DNA of 64,000 bases, taken from Verrucomicrobia bacterium IMCC26134 (GTDB taxonomy: Bacteria; Verrucomicrobiota; Verrucomicrobiia; Opitutales; Opitutaceae). Of this stretch, positions 26,582-35,681 are shown one piece after another. The DNA is taken from assembly GCA_000972765.1 (NCBI GenBank), contig CP011265.1, positions 2,031,501 to 2,095,500 on the forward strand, given 5' to 3'. Positions within the stretch are counted from its first letter, which is position 1; each line of letters begins with the position of its first letter. The position numbers and the translations under genes are program-made. Below the pieces are notes generated by a model, which saw nothing but the letters and a program-made list of their open reading frames with translations, had not been told where the DNA came from and ran no database searches.

Positions 26582-27290
26582 ACCGGTTATCACGCTCGAA
26601 AACACCGGGGTTTACTACCGGGGTGGTTGGAAACCGGGCGCACGGCCTCGTAACGCACCGTGGGCTCTGAGAGGCCTCAACTTGACAATCTCCCGAGGGG
26701 AAAAGCTCGGTATCGTCGGCCGCAACGGTTGCGGGAAAAGCACCCTTCTCCGCCTGCTCGCTGGCATCATCTCGCCTGATGAGGGGTTCGTGAAAGTCAC
26801 CCGCTCCGGCTTGCACGTGCAAATGCTCTCCCTAGGCGTGGGCTTCGAAGGCAATCTTACCGGAGCTGAAAACGCCGTGTTGAGCGGCTTGTTCATGGGC
26901 AAGACTCGCAACCACATGCTCGAGCGATTGGATGCCATCAAGGCTTTCTCCGAACTCGGAGACGCCTTCCACCAACCGGTCAACACCTACTCTTCGGGCA
27001 TGAACGCACGACTCGGCTTTTCCATCGCGCTCCAAACTGATCCCGATGTCTTCCTGATCGACGAAGTGCTGGGCGTGGGCGACCACTCCTTTCTGCTGAA
27101 ATCACAGGCCGCGATCCGCGAAAAATTCCAGGCTGACACCACGGTAGTTCTCATCTCTCACGATGCCCGCGTCATCTGTGAAGTTTGTGACCGAGCAGTC
27201 TGGATGGAACGCGGACAGGTCCTGGCCGAGGGAATGCCGTCCGATGTGTGCGAGATCTACGAATCACAAAGCCAGTCCCGGGGCGCGTAA
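26574..27290 (+). CDS. wzt: Polysaccharide ABC exporter ATPase (Wzt-like)
   Basis: A 238-residue ATPase with Walker A GRNGCGKST (residues 49-57), the signature YSSGMNARLGFSIAL characteristic of Wzt/TagH-type exporters in place of LSGGQ, Walker B VFLIDEVLGVGD and the switch histidine in VVLISHD. The chain ends soon after the nucleotide-binding domain (EIYESQSQSRGA), so it lacks the C-terminal carbohydrate-binding domain that some Wzt proteins use to read a terminal cap. It would therefore export without such cap recognition, or rely on a separate protein. The next gene starts 15 bases later. Confidence 0.9.
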   Translation: MSEPVITLENTGVYYRGGWKPGARPRNAPWALRGLNLTISRGEKLGIVGRNGCGKSTLLRLLAGIISPDEGFVKVTRSGLHVQMLSLGVGFEGNLTGAENAVLSGLFMGKTRNHMLERLDAIKAFSELGDAFHQPVNTYSSGMNARLGFSIALQTDPDVFLIDEVLGVGDHSFLLKSQAAIREKFQADTTVVLISHDARVICEVCDRAVWMERGQVLAEGMPSDVCEIYESQSQSRGA

Positions 27291-27305
27291 CCGTCAGTTC
27301 CGCCG

Positions 27306-30137
27306 ATGAATCTTCCGAATTATACTTCACTGCTCGCAACAAACGCGATCCCCATGAAGGACAACGCGGCTTGGAACCAAGACTTTCGAAGTCGGCTGCT
27401 AAGACCTTCGAGCGAACTAAGAAAGTTCACCTCCCGACGCTTTCCGCCGCTGGATAGGCTGCTTCCACCAGCCCGACTCCCGATTGATCATATCGAGCGG
27501 ATACGCCTCAACCCGCGACGGGTGGAACACTTTCGCCGCGCACTGGAACTCGGCATTTTCAACTGCACCGCATACTTGGATGAGTCGGCGGAGGCCCGTG
27601 CAAGCGGCCTTAATCCGCTTCATCATTTCCTGATTCACGACTGGCCGCGCCGCCTCGTCTCGCAAGCCAACCCGCATTTCATCGACTGGCTGGATGCCGC
27701 GTTCCCGGAACAGGCGGATCACATCACGCGCCCCGACGCGAGCAAGAGTCCCACCCCGGTCCGCCCCGCCGGTCCACGCGACGCGCGCGAAGCGAATCCT
27801 CTGGTCAGCGTCGTCATCGTTAATCTGAACGGCCGCCGTCATCTCGCGGATCTCTTCGCCTCGCTCGCCGAGCAGACCTACCGAAACCACGAGCTCATTC
27901 TGATCGACAACGACTCGTCCGACGACTCGGTCGCTCACGCTCTCACTCTTTGCCCCCGCCTCAGGGTGTGCCGGGTTAAACGCAACGTCGGCTTCGCCGA
28001 GGCTAACAACATTGCCCACGATATAGCCAAAGGCCGTCTACTCTGCTTGCTCAACAACGACACACGCGTCGATGCCCAGTGGCTTAACTCGCTTGTGACG
28101 ACTTGGCAGAGCTCGGCCGACATAGCCGCCGTTTGCTCAAAACTACTTTTCTGGCATCCCTTCATCGAGATTCGAATCCGTGGTTTGAATCCCGAGCTGC
28201 GCCTCCGCGTATCGCGCACCTGCCTCGATAAATTTCATCCCGATTACGTCAAGACCATCTTGCGCACGCCGACTGATGTTTACCGCGACGAGAATAATAC
28301 CGAGTGGCTGGAGTTTTCCGGTGAGTTCCGCGTTCTCCTCCCTCTCACCGGCGCATGTATCTGGTTGGCCGACTTACATTCCATCGCGACCTGTGACGTT
28401 GAAATCAAGATCGGCGCGCAGACCTCCACCCGCCATCTGCTTTCCGCAGGCGCAAACCAGCTAACCTTTGAAATCGATCCGATCCGCGCGCGTCCGCGCC
28501 CGCTACTCAACAACGCCGGTTCCGCGGTAGACGACTCACTCTCCGAGGTCCGGGACATCGGCATCAACGAATTCGACGAAGGACAATATGACGTTCCCGC
28601 CACGCTCACGGCCGTATGCGGCTGTTCGTTGCTCGTGGACACCGCGTGCCTGGACGGGCATCCGCTCTTCTGCGCCGCCTTTTTCGCCTACTACGAAGAC
28701 ACGGAGCTTTCCATTAGGCTGCGCCGCGCGGGCTGGCGCCTTGTCTACGCGCCCGGCAGCGTGGTTCACCATCGTCACGCCTCCAGCTCCGGCGAAGGAT
28801 CGAAATTATTCCGGCACCTCCTGCAGCGCAACCGGCTGTATTTTTTTCTCCTTCACGCGGAGGCCGAGATAAAAAACGCGGCGCTAGCCACCGCGCGGAT
28901 TGAGTTCGCTCATCTCGCCACGCTACGCCCGACCGCAAACGCTTCGCCGGCCGGCCGCGACGACATGCCCGACGCCGCTCGCTTGCTCATGGAGGTTAAC
29001 GATTTCCAGACCCGCGTCGCCTCCGGTCGTGCCTATGAGCGCGAAATCCTTGTGCCGAGAATCGCTGTCTACGACGCATATTGGCGAACCGCCGGAGGAG
29101 GCGAACACCACGCATTGATGTTCGCGCTCTACTTCTCCCGTCTCGGCCCGGTCGACTTGATCGGCGAGGTCGATTTTGACCTCCAGGCGCTGGCCGCCGC
29201 CTTCGACCTGAACCTAAAGAACTGCCGAAAATTGATTTACCCTTTCGTGGACCGGGAACTGACCGCGAACTACGACATCTTCGTCAACTCCACATATCAC
29301 TCCTCTGCCCCGTCAGACGCAAAACACTCCTACTACGTCGTAAGCTTTCCCCATCAACTCAACCTGCCGAAACGAGACCTGAACGAATTCCTAGGTTCCT
29401 ACCGATTTCTAGCAAACTCACACTACACTCGAAAATGGATAGAGGCATACTGGAAAAGCGATTCGCATGTAGTCTACCCGTCGGTAGAAATCTCGCAGTC
29501 TGGAGACGTAAGTTTGAAGCGGGAGAAAATCATCCTGCACGTGGGCCGTTTTTTCCGGGGTGGGCACAACAAGAAACAGGCCGAACTCGCGGTCGTGTTC
29601 GCGGAGCTGAAGCACTCCGGCCGGATTTCTGGTGAATGGCGTCTGGTTCTCGCTGGCCGTGTTGATCCGCAGCACCTCGACTACCCGGCAGGAATACGCA
29701 CGAGACACGCCAACGATGGTGTCGAGGTCTTGAACGATCTTGAACATGGCAAACTGACCGACCTTTACACCCGCGCGTCAGTCTATTGGCACGCCACCGG
29801 GCTAAATGAAGACCCCGATTCCAATCCCGAAAAGTTTGAGCATTTTGGCATCACCAACTGCGAAGCGATGGCCGCCGGTTGCATTCCCATATCCTACCGC
29901 GTCGGCGGACCGGGCGAGGTTATCACGCACGGAGCCGACGGTTATGTTTTCTCCAACAGCGCAGAACTCGCCGGGCTGACCGTCGAGTTATTGAAGGCCT
30001 GCGAACAAAGTGACCCGAAGGTCGAGACCATGCGCAAAGCTGCGATCAATACAGCGGGGCGCTTCAGCCGTGATAGATTTCTAGCCGAGCTGGCATCGAT
30101 TCACCCGGCCGAAGGAAACGCGGTCGAGTTACTATAA
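27306..30137 (+). CDS. Bifunctional glycosyltransferase, GT2 plus GT4 domains
   Basis: A 943-residue protein with two transferase units. A GT2 domain begins at about residue 163 (VSVVIVNLNGRRHLADLF, LIDNDSSDDS, LLNNDTRVDAQW as the DxD-like motif) and ends near residue 490 (FFAYYEDTELSIRLRRAGW, VVHHRHASS). About 150 residues of beta-rich sequence (IRIRGLNPELRLRVSRT to LLSAGANQLTFEIDP) are inserted inside it. The C-terminal GT4 domain (about 590-935) has LHVGRFFRGGHNKKQ and FEHFGITNCEAMAAGCIPI, the EX7E-type donor site. A region before the GT2 domain (LNPLHHFLIHDWPRRL) resembles the repeat in the 22638 gene. It likely adds two successive sugars to the exported chain. Confidence 0.82.
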   Translation: MNLPNYTSLLATNAIPMKDNAAWNQDFRSRLLRPSSELRKFTSRRFPPLDRLLPPARLPIDHIERIRLNPRRVEHFRRALELGIFNCTAYLDESAEARASGLNPLHHFLIHDWPRRLVSQANPHFIDWLDAAFPEQADHITRPDASKSPTPVRPAGPRDAREANPLVSVVIVNLNGRRHLADLFASLAEQTYRNHELILIDNDSSDDSVAHALTLCPRLRVCRVKRNVGFAEANNIAHDIAKGRLLCLLNNDTRVDAQWLNSLVTTWQSSADIAAVCSKLLFWHPFIEIRIRGLNPELRLRVSRTCLDKFHPDYVKTILRTPTDVYRDENNTEWLEFSGEFRVLLPLTGACIWLADLHSIATCDVEIKIGAQTSTRHLLSAGANQLTFEIDPIRARPRPLLNNAGSAVDDSLSEVRDIGINEFDEGQYDVPATLTAVCGCSLLVDTACLDGHPLFCAAFFAYYEDTELSIRLRRAGWRLVYAPGSVVHHRHASSSGEGSKLFRHLLQRNRLYFFLLHAEAEIKNAALATARIEFAHLATLRPTANASPAGRDDMPDAARLLMEVNDFQTRVASGRAYEREILVPRIAVYDAYWRTAGGGEHHALMFALYFSRLGPVDLIGEVDFDLQALAAAFDLNLKNCRKLIYPFVDRELTANYDIFVNSTYHSSAPSDAKHSYYVVSFPHQLNLPKRDLNEFLGSYRFLANSHYTRKWIEAYWKSDSHVVYPSVEISQSGDVSLKREKIILHVGRFFRGGHNKKQAELAVVFAELKHSGRISGEWRLVLAGRVDPQHLDYPAGIRTRHANDGVEVLNDLEHGKLTDLYTRASVYWHATGLNEDPDSNPEKFEHFGITNCEAMAAGCIPISYRVGGPGEVITHGADGYVFSNSAELAGLTVELLKACEQSDPKVETMRKAAINTAGRFSRDRFLAELASIHPAEGNAVELL

Positions 30138-30153
30138 CGGGCTGCCCAAAGCC

Positions 30154-31905
30154 ATGCGAACAAATCATAAAAGCCTGCATCTCCTGCCTTCCGCGGGAAT
30201 GCTCGGTTTCGCACTAGGAGCTCTGGCGCTTTTCTGGCCGCTACTCGGCGCACATGGTCGGGTTCACTGGGGAGGAGATTTCGACAGCGACCTCATGTAT
30301 TGGATTTTTGAATGGGGCTACAGTTCCATCTGGGGAGCCGGACATTGGGCTGATTTTTGGCAGGCCAACTCGTTTTATCCCCACACCCAAAGCCTCGCCT
30401 ACTCGGACTCGTTACTCACCGGACAACTTTTCTACGGTCCTTTGCGATTACTCGGAGCCGATCCACTTCGCGCGATGCAGGGGACCCTGATTGCATTTTG
30501 CCTTTTGGGATGTCTTTGCTCGGACCTGGCCTTGCGCCGGGCAGGCCTGACTTGGCTGGAACGGCTAACCGTAATCATCATCGCCCACTTTGGACTCGCA
30601 ACGACCGCCTTTCTGCCCGGCCACTACCAACTCTTCGCCTTTCAGCTGGGTCCGGCCTGCCTGACCTTCATGTATCTTTTCTGGCGGGACCTGAAAGTCG
30701 GCGACGCACTCGCGGCCGTAAGTCTTTTCGCGTTTGCGACCGGCTTCGCAACCTACTTCGGCCCCATGACTGTGGCGCTGGTTTTCCCCTACAGCCTCTG
30801 GCGCCTTACCAGATTGTATCGGGAAGTGGGATGGCGAAGACTTTGCGTAAGACTCATACACCCCGGCCTGCTGCTGCCGACCCTGGGGATTTTGATCGTG
30901 TTGTATGTGGTCCAAATACACCCTTACCTGGCGCTGCACCACGGGGGAATACGTCCCTCCACGCGCGAGATAGAAAGCTACGCAGCGTGGGCGGATTCCT
31001 TGTTTCAACTCGGAAACGTGTATTCGTATTGGCACGCCGACGCGGTCCCGCGTTACGGAGCATGGGAATACGCATACTTCCCTGGATATCTTCCTCTCTG
31101 CGCCGCTCTGTTTGGATTGTCAGCCGTATTGCTGCACGGTCGTGGAAAACATGCGGTCGAGAAATCAACCCTGCCACCGGGCTGGCTGGTTTTCGTCGCT
31201 TACATTTTTACCGCATCGTGGGTATTGTCTCTTGGTCCCCGTATCGAATTAGGGAGCCTACGGCTGCCCACTCCCTACGCGGCACTTCGAGATTTTATGC
31301 CAGGCTTTTCCGGAATTCGTGCGCCAGGACGGTTCGGGCTCTATTTCGGACTGATGCTCGGCACCTCTCTTGTGCTCTTGGCCCGCCAGCTCTCGGTTTT
31401 CACCTCCGGCAAAGCCCGGGCCTGGATTCTACCTCTCATCGCCCTGGCGGCGGCGGTGGAATCCCTTCCGCTAACCTCCGTCTACCCGTTCCAGATACGG
31501 CACGAAGAATTTTACCGCTCCATCTCCGCCGACCTTCACGGAAATAAACCTCTTTTGATTCTGCCGATCGTTGGCAAGGACCACCTTGCCACGCTGCGGA
31601 ATATAATGGAGCAACTCAAGGGAAGCACGCTGCACGGGAGTCTGCTTCCTGTTGGCTACGGCTACCGCTGCACCGCCGAGCTTGACCGGCTCATAGATCT
31701 TGATCGGCGCTGGATGCAAACCGACGGCGGCGGCGTGCAACTGTTTCATTACGCAGCAGGTCTGGGTATCGCCAAAGTCTTGGTTTTCGTCGACGATTAC
31801 CCACAGGAAACTCGCAGCCATATTGTCGCCGAACTCAAAGCAGCAGGAAGCATCACGCGCCAATACCCGAACTCATGCTCCTTGGTCGAAATCACCCCCA
31901 AGTAA
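30154..31905 (+). CDS. Polytopic membrane protein, possible GT-C-type transferase
   Basis: A 583-residue protein with about ten predicted membrane helices (MLGFALGALALFWPLLGAH, LIAFCLLGCLCSDLAL, LTVIIIAHFGLATTAFL, LLPTLGILIVLYVVQI and others). A periplasmic-looking loop near the N-terminus carries GGDFDSDLMYWIFEWGY. Early acidic residues in the first loop and a soluble C-terminal domain (about 440-583) are typical of GT-C lipid-linked-sugar transferases and of YfhO-like proteins. I cannot assign a specific family. It starts 17 bases after the bifunctional transferase and ends 22 bases before the next one, so it is part of the same transcription unit. Confidence 0.72.
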   Translation: MRTNHKSLHLLPSAGMLGFALGALALFWPLLGAHGRVHWGGDFDSDLMYWIFEWGYSSIWGAGHWADFWQANSFYPHTQSLAYSDSLLTGQLFYGPLRLLGADPLRAMQGTLIAFCLLGCLCSDLALRRAGLTWLERLTVIIIAHFGLATTAFLPGHYQLFAFQLGPACLTFMYLFWRDLKVGDALAAVSLFAFATGFATYFGPMTVALVFPYSLWRLTRLYREVGWRRLCVRLIHPGLLLPTLGILIVLYVVQIHPYLALHHGGIRPSTREIESYAAWADSLFQLGNVYSYWHADAVPRYGAWEYAYFPGYLPLCAALFGLSAVLLHGRGKHAVEKSTLPPGWLVFVAYIFTASWVLSLGPRIELGSLRLPTPYAALRDFMPGFSGIRAPGRFGLYFGLMLGTSLVLLARQLSVFTSGKARAWILPLIALAAAVESLPLTSVYPFQIRHEEFYRSISADLHGNKPLLILPIVGKDHLATLRNIMEQLKGSTLHGSLLPVGYGYRCTAELDRLIDLDRRWMQTDGGGVQLFHYAAGLGIAKVLVFVDDYPQETRSHIVAELKAAGSITRQYPNSCSLVEITPK

Positions 31906-31927
31906 CCAAGCTCTTCAAGCTGCCGAC

Positions 31928-34348
31928 ATGAGCCAACTTTCACAGCCACCTTTTTTGCTCGCGCTAATCGACCGGTGGCTTGCCCACTCAGGTAATAGAA
32001 ACGGACACGGGATCGAAATAAGCCAGACAGGCGGCACCGGCATCACACTTAGCGGCTTCGTGCACGGACTTAGCGCGGGTGACCAATCCTGGCTCGCCAT
32101 CGGTGATCGTATCGTGGCGCTCGCACCGGAGGCGGCCGGTTCATTCACCTTCAACACCAAGCCAGGCCTCAAGCTCGTCACGGCCTGGGTCCGTTCTCCC
32201 AACGGCGCCGCGCGAGCCGTCGCCCGTCGGCTCATTCAGGTGCACGCGTCCGCCGCGCAAAATAAGTCAGTCACAGATGGGACGCCGTCGGCGGGCAACC
32301 CGCCAAGTCCGCGAATCAGCGTAATCGTCCCCAACTACAATCACGCCGACTTCCTTCGCCAACGCCTCGATTCGATCTACGCCCAAACCTTGCCGCCGTG
32401 GGAGGTGATTCTGCTGGACGACGCTTCCACCGACGAAAGCGCCGCCATCCTCGCCGAGTATCAGGCCCGCGACCCGGGACGCACCCGGTTATTGCGAAAC
32501 ACCCATAACTCCGGTGGCCCGTTCACTCAGTGGGCGCTCGGTTTCCGCGAAGCCCGTGGAGATCTGGTCTGGATCGCCGAGTCGGACGACTGGTGCGAAC
32601 CCGATTTTCTCGCCCGTCTCGTTCCCTCTTTCAACGACCCGGCGGTAATGCTCGCCCACGGCCTGGTGCGTTTCGTCGATGCGGAGGGTCAACCCATCGC
32701 GCAGACCCACGACGCCGTGTTCAAACCCTTGCCGTCGCGCAAATGGCGGCGTAGCCACCTCGCCATCGCCCACCGGGAAATCCAGCTCGGCCTCGGCATA
32801 CGCAATACACTGCCGAACGCGAGCGCAGTGGTGTTCCGGCGCGAGCATGATTTACCCCTGCTCGACGATCCCGAGTGGCGCGCGCTCCGGGTGTGCGGCG
32901 ACTGGATTTTCTACCTGCATCGGCTGCGCGGAGGAAAAATCTCCTTCGTGCGTGAAGCCATTGCGCACTACCGGAACCACCCCGGCAGCACCTCCCTGCA
33001 AAGTCGGCGCGGTGATCGCTCTGCGGCGGAACACCTCGTGGTAGCCCGCCATCTCGCCGCGACTTACCGCCTCGAGCCCGGAGTCCTCACGTCCCAATTA
33101 CAGTTGCTAACCAAGCAGCATGCCAAACACGCCGGCGCCGACCCCGCATTACCCGGAAGGCTCTACAAGACGACGGATTTTAAAGGCATCGCCTCCGGAC
33201 GTCTGCCCAATGTCCTCATCGCCGTCCACGCCTTCGCGCCGGGCGGGGCTGAAGGCTTCGCGCTCAACCTCGCTGTCGCACTTCACCGGTTGGGCTGCGC
33301 CGTCACAGTCGCTGATTTCGACGGCCATCCAGTCGATCCCGTCGTCAGGGCCCAATTGCCCGCCGACATACCCGTCATAGTCGTAAACGAAAACCATCCG
33401 CGCGTCCTAGCGCGCCTGCTCCGCGACTTCGGCATCGAGTGGGTCAGCACCCATCACCCGCGCTGCGATCTCGCCTTCGCCCGGGCCGGTGCACTCCAGC
33501 CGGATAAATCACGCCCCAGCCTATTTTGCACCCATCACGGCTATTACCATCTCGACGCTTCCCGCCTCTTCCGCCACCGCGCGCTATTCGAACGGCAGGT
33601 CGATCTATGGATTAACGTCGCCGCGCGCGGTCTTTTGCCATTCGAGATCGCGGGTCTCGCGGCCAACGGCACATCCGGCAACTTCGTCCAACTCCCCGCG
33701 GCCATTTTTAGGCGCTCCGTGCTTCCCGTGCCTCGCTCAAAATTGGCGATTCCTGCCGAAGCCTTCGTGGTCTGCGTTGCCAGCCGCGCCTTGCCGGAAA
33801 AAGGCTGGCGCAAATCCATCGACGCCATCGCCCTTGCACGCGCACGCACTGGGCGCGACATCCGGTTGCTACTGGCAGGCTCCGGCCCCGTCCACGACGA
33901 ACTCTATGCCGAGGGCGTGCCGGAATTTGTGTGCTTGCTTGGTTTCCGCGCTGACGTGGCCGCGCTCTACGCCACTTCCGACCTGGGACTGCTTGCCTCA
34001 ACCTATGCAGGAGAAAGCTGCCCCTTGGGTGTCATCGAATGCCTATCCGCCGGAAAACCCGTGGTCGTAACTGCAATCGGCGAAACCCCCGCCATGCTCA
34101 CCGCGTCCGACGGCGGTGAGGCCGGCACACTCGTTCCAGCCACCCCAACCGAAAATATCGTCGAGCACATTGCCTCCGCAATTACCGCGTTCGCCAGCAA
34201 TTCGACGCACTACTCGGCCGCCGTTTCGCGAGCGCATGCATGCGCACCTCGCTACGATATCATGCAGGTCGCCGGCGACTACCTCGCTCATTACCATGCG
34301 CGACGTCGCACGGATGGCTTGCCATCCACGGATAAATTTCGCGCATAA
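31928..34348 (+). CDS. Bifunctional glycosyltransferase, GT2 plus GT4 domains
   Basis: An 806-residue protein starting at ATG 31928 (MSQLSQPPFLLALIDRWL); a frame extension overlaps the previous gene and is rejected. Residues about 1-105 form a small beta domain (GITLSGFVHGLSAGDQSWLA). A GT2 domain follows (ISVIVPNYNHADFLRQRLD, LLDDASTDES, WIAESDDWCEPDF with the acidic metal site), to about residue 340. The C-terminal GT4 domain (about 420-790) has VLIAVHAFAPGGAEGFALNL, VASRALPEKGWRKS and STYAGESCPLGVIECLSAGKP, the donor-binding glutamates. This pairs a family 2 and a family 4 transferase like the 27306 gene but with different detail, so it probably makes different linkages in the same repeat unit. 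Confidence 0.83.
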   Translation: MSQLSQPPFLLALIDRWLAHSGNRNGHGIEISQTGGTGITLSGFVHGLSAGDQSWLAIGDRIVALAPEAAGSFTFNTKPGLKLVTAWVRSPNGAARAVARRLIQVHASAAQNKSVTDGTPSAGNPPSPRISVIVPNYNHADFLRQRLDSIYAQTLPPWEVILLDDASTDESAAILAEYQARDPGRTRLLRNTHNSGGPFTQWALGFREARGDLVWIAESDDWCEPDFLARLVPSFNDPAVMLAHGLVRFVDAEGQPIAQTHDAVFKPLPSRKWRRSHLAIAHREIQLGLGIRNTLPNASAVVFRREHDLPLLDDPEWRALRVCGDWIFYLHRLRGGKISFVREAIAHYRNHPGSTSLQSRRGDRSAAEHLVVARHLAATYRLEPGVLTSQLQLLTKQHAKHAGADPALPGRLYKTTDFKGIASGRLPNVLIAVHAFAPGGAEGFALNLAVALHRLGCAVTVADFDGHPVDPVVRAQLPADIPVIVVNENHPRVLARLLRDFGIEWVSTHHPRCDLAFARAGALQPDKSRPSLFCTHHGYYHLDASRLFRHRALFERQVDLWINVAARGLLPFEIAGLAANGTSGNFVQLPAAIFRRSVLPVPRSKLAIPAEAFVVCVASRALPEKGWRKSIDAIALARARTGRDIRLLLAGSGPVHDELYAEGVPEFVCLLGFRADVAALYATSDLGLLASTYAGESCPLGVIECLSAGKPVVVTAIGETPAMLTASDGGEAGTLVPATPTENIVEHIASAITAFASNSTHYSAAVSRAHACAPRYDIMQVAGDYLAHYHARRRTDGLPSTDKFRA

Positions 34349-34360
34349 CCCTCTCTTCGC

Positions 34361-35560
34361 ATGGCCCTCCCGTTCTTCTCCCCCAAGCCGACCTCCATCC
34401 GCGAACGCTGCCGCGATGACGCGGCCACCAAGCTGCGCCTGCGCTACGCCCCCTACTACCATGCGATGGAGGCCCAGTCCGGCACCACCATCCGCCTGCA
34501 GGGCCGCGACATGGTAATGCTCGCCAGCAACGACTACCTGGGACTCTCGTTCCACCCCAAGGTCATCGAGGCCGGTCGCACCGCCCTGCACCAATGGGGC
34601 ACCAGCCCCACCGGCGCGCGAGTGTCCAACGGCTCCCGCGCCTACCACCACGAGCTCGAGGAAAAACTCGCGGCCTTCCTCGGCAAGGAGGCCTGCCACG
34701 TCCACGCCGCCGGCTATCTCTCCTGCCTCTCCTCCGTCGCAGCCTTCGCGCAGAGGGGTGACACCCTCTTCGTCGACAAAAACATCCACTCCTGCCTCTG
34801 GGAGGGCATCCGGCTCTCCACCGCCGAGGTCGAACGCTTTGCCCACAACGACCCCGCCGATCTGCGCGCCGTCGCCGCCGCCAGCCCTGGCGCCAACCCC
34901 AAGCTCCTCGTTGTCGAAGGCATTTATTCAATGGAGGGCCACATCGCCCCCCTCCCCGATTTCCTCGCCGCCGTCGAGGGCCTGGATTGTTTCAATGTCG
35001 TCGACGACGCCCACGGCTTGGGCGTGCTCGGTCGCGATGGTCGCGGCACCGCCGACCACTTCGGCGTCACCGACCGCATCGACATCATTTGCGGCAGTCT
35101 CTCCAAATCGCTCGCCAGCACGGGCGGTTTTGTCGCCGGTTCCCGCGCCTCGATCGAGTTCATGCGCACCCACGGCAAACAGACACTCTTCAGCGCCGCC
35201 ATCAGCCCGAGCCAGGCCGCCGTCGCCACCACCGCCCTCGAAGTCATGCAGTCCGAGCCCGAGCACCGCGACCGTCTCTGGGAAAACACCCGCCGCTACA
35301 AAGCCATCCTGACCAGCCTCGGTCTCGACACCTGGGGCAGCGAGACTCCGGCCATTCCCGTCGTGATCGGCGACAAACAACGCGCCTACGCTTTTTGGCA
35401 GGCCTTGCTCGAGAAAGGCGTTTTCACCGTGCTCTCCATCGCCCCCGCCGTCCCGCCGGGAAAAGACCTGATCCGCACCGCCATCTCCGCCGGCCACACC
35501 GACACCCAACTCGACCAAATCGCCGACGCCATGGCCTACGCCAAGAAAAAGGCCTTATGA
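34361..35560 (+). CDS. PLP-dependent alpha-oxoamine synthase, serine palmitoyltransferase-like
   Basis: A 399-residue fold-type I PLP enzyme. YYHAMEAQSGTTIRLQGRD and MLASNDYLGLSFHPKV open the chain, VVDDAHGLGVLG carries the aspartate for the cofactor, and CGSLSKSLASTGGF carries the Schiff-base lysine. This class condenses an amino acid with an acyl-CoA: 8-amino-7-oxononanoate synthase, 2-amino-3-ketobutyrate ligase or serine palmitoyltransferase. The N-terminal region resembles bacterial serine palmitoyltransferases more than BioF, and no other biotin gene is near. It begins 12 bases after a glycosyltransferase gene, so co-transcription with the polysaccharide cluster suggests it makes a lipid part (inference). 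Confidence 0.8.
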   Translation: MALPFFSPKPTSIRERCRDDAATKLRLRYAPYYHAMEAQSGTTIRLQGRDMVMLASNDYLGLSFHPKVIEAGRTALHQWGTSPTGARVSNGSRAYHHELEEKLAAFLGKEACHVHAAGYLSCLSSVAAFAQRGDTLFVDKNIHSCLWEGIRLSTAEVERFAHNDPADLRAVAAASPGANPKLLVVEGIYSMEGHIAPLPDFLAAVEGLDCFNVVDDAHGLGVLGRDGRGTADHFGVTDRIDIICGSLSKSLASTGGFVAGSRASIEFMRTHGKQTLFSAAISPSQAAVATTALEVMQSEPEHRDRLWENTRRYKAILTSLGLDTWGSETPAIPVVIGDKQRAYAFWQALLEKGVFTVLSIAPAVPPGKDLIRTAISAGHTDTQLDQIADAMAYAKKKAL

Positions 35561-35681
35561 GCGTGAGGCTGCGCTGATCGCCCGCGCCAATCGCCACCTA
35601 CCCGGGTAATCCGCCGGACTCTCACCCAGGTGAGTTGAGAACCTTGGCGCCCAAACCCGTCGTAACGGTCGTCTGCTCGCC

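Noticed and set aside
30357-31547. 396-codon + strand frame overlapping the polytopic membrane protein
   Set aside because: The 30154 frame encodes clear membrane helices, while this frame encodes Arg/Pro-rich sequence typical of an alternative reading frame.
35621-35634. CTCACC/GGTGAG inverted repeat between the synthase and ruvC genes as a terminator
   Set aside because: The loop is only 2 bases and there is no T-run, so a stable hairpin is unlikely.
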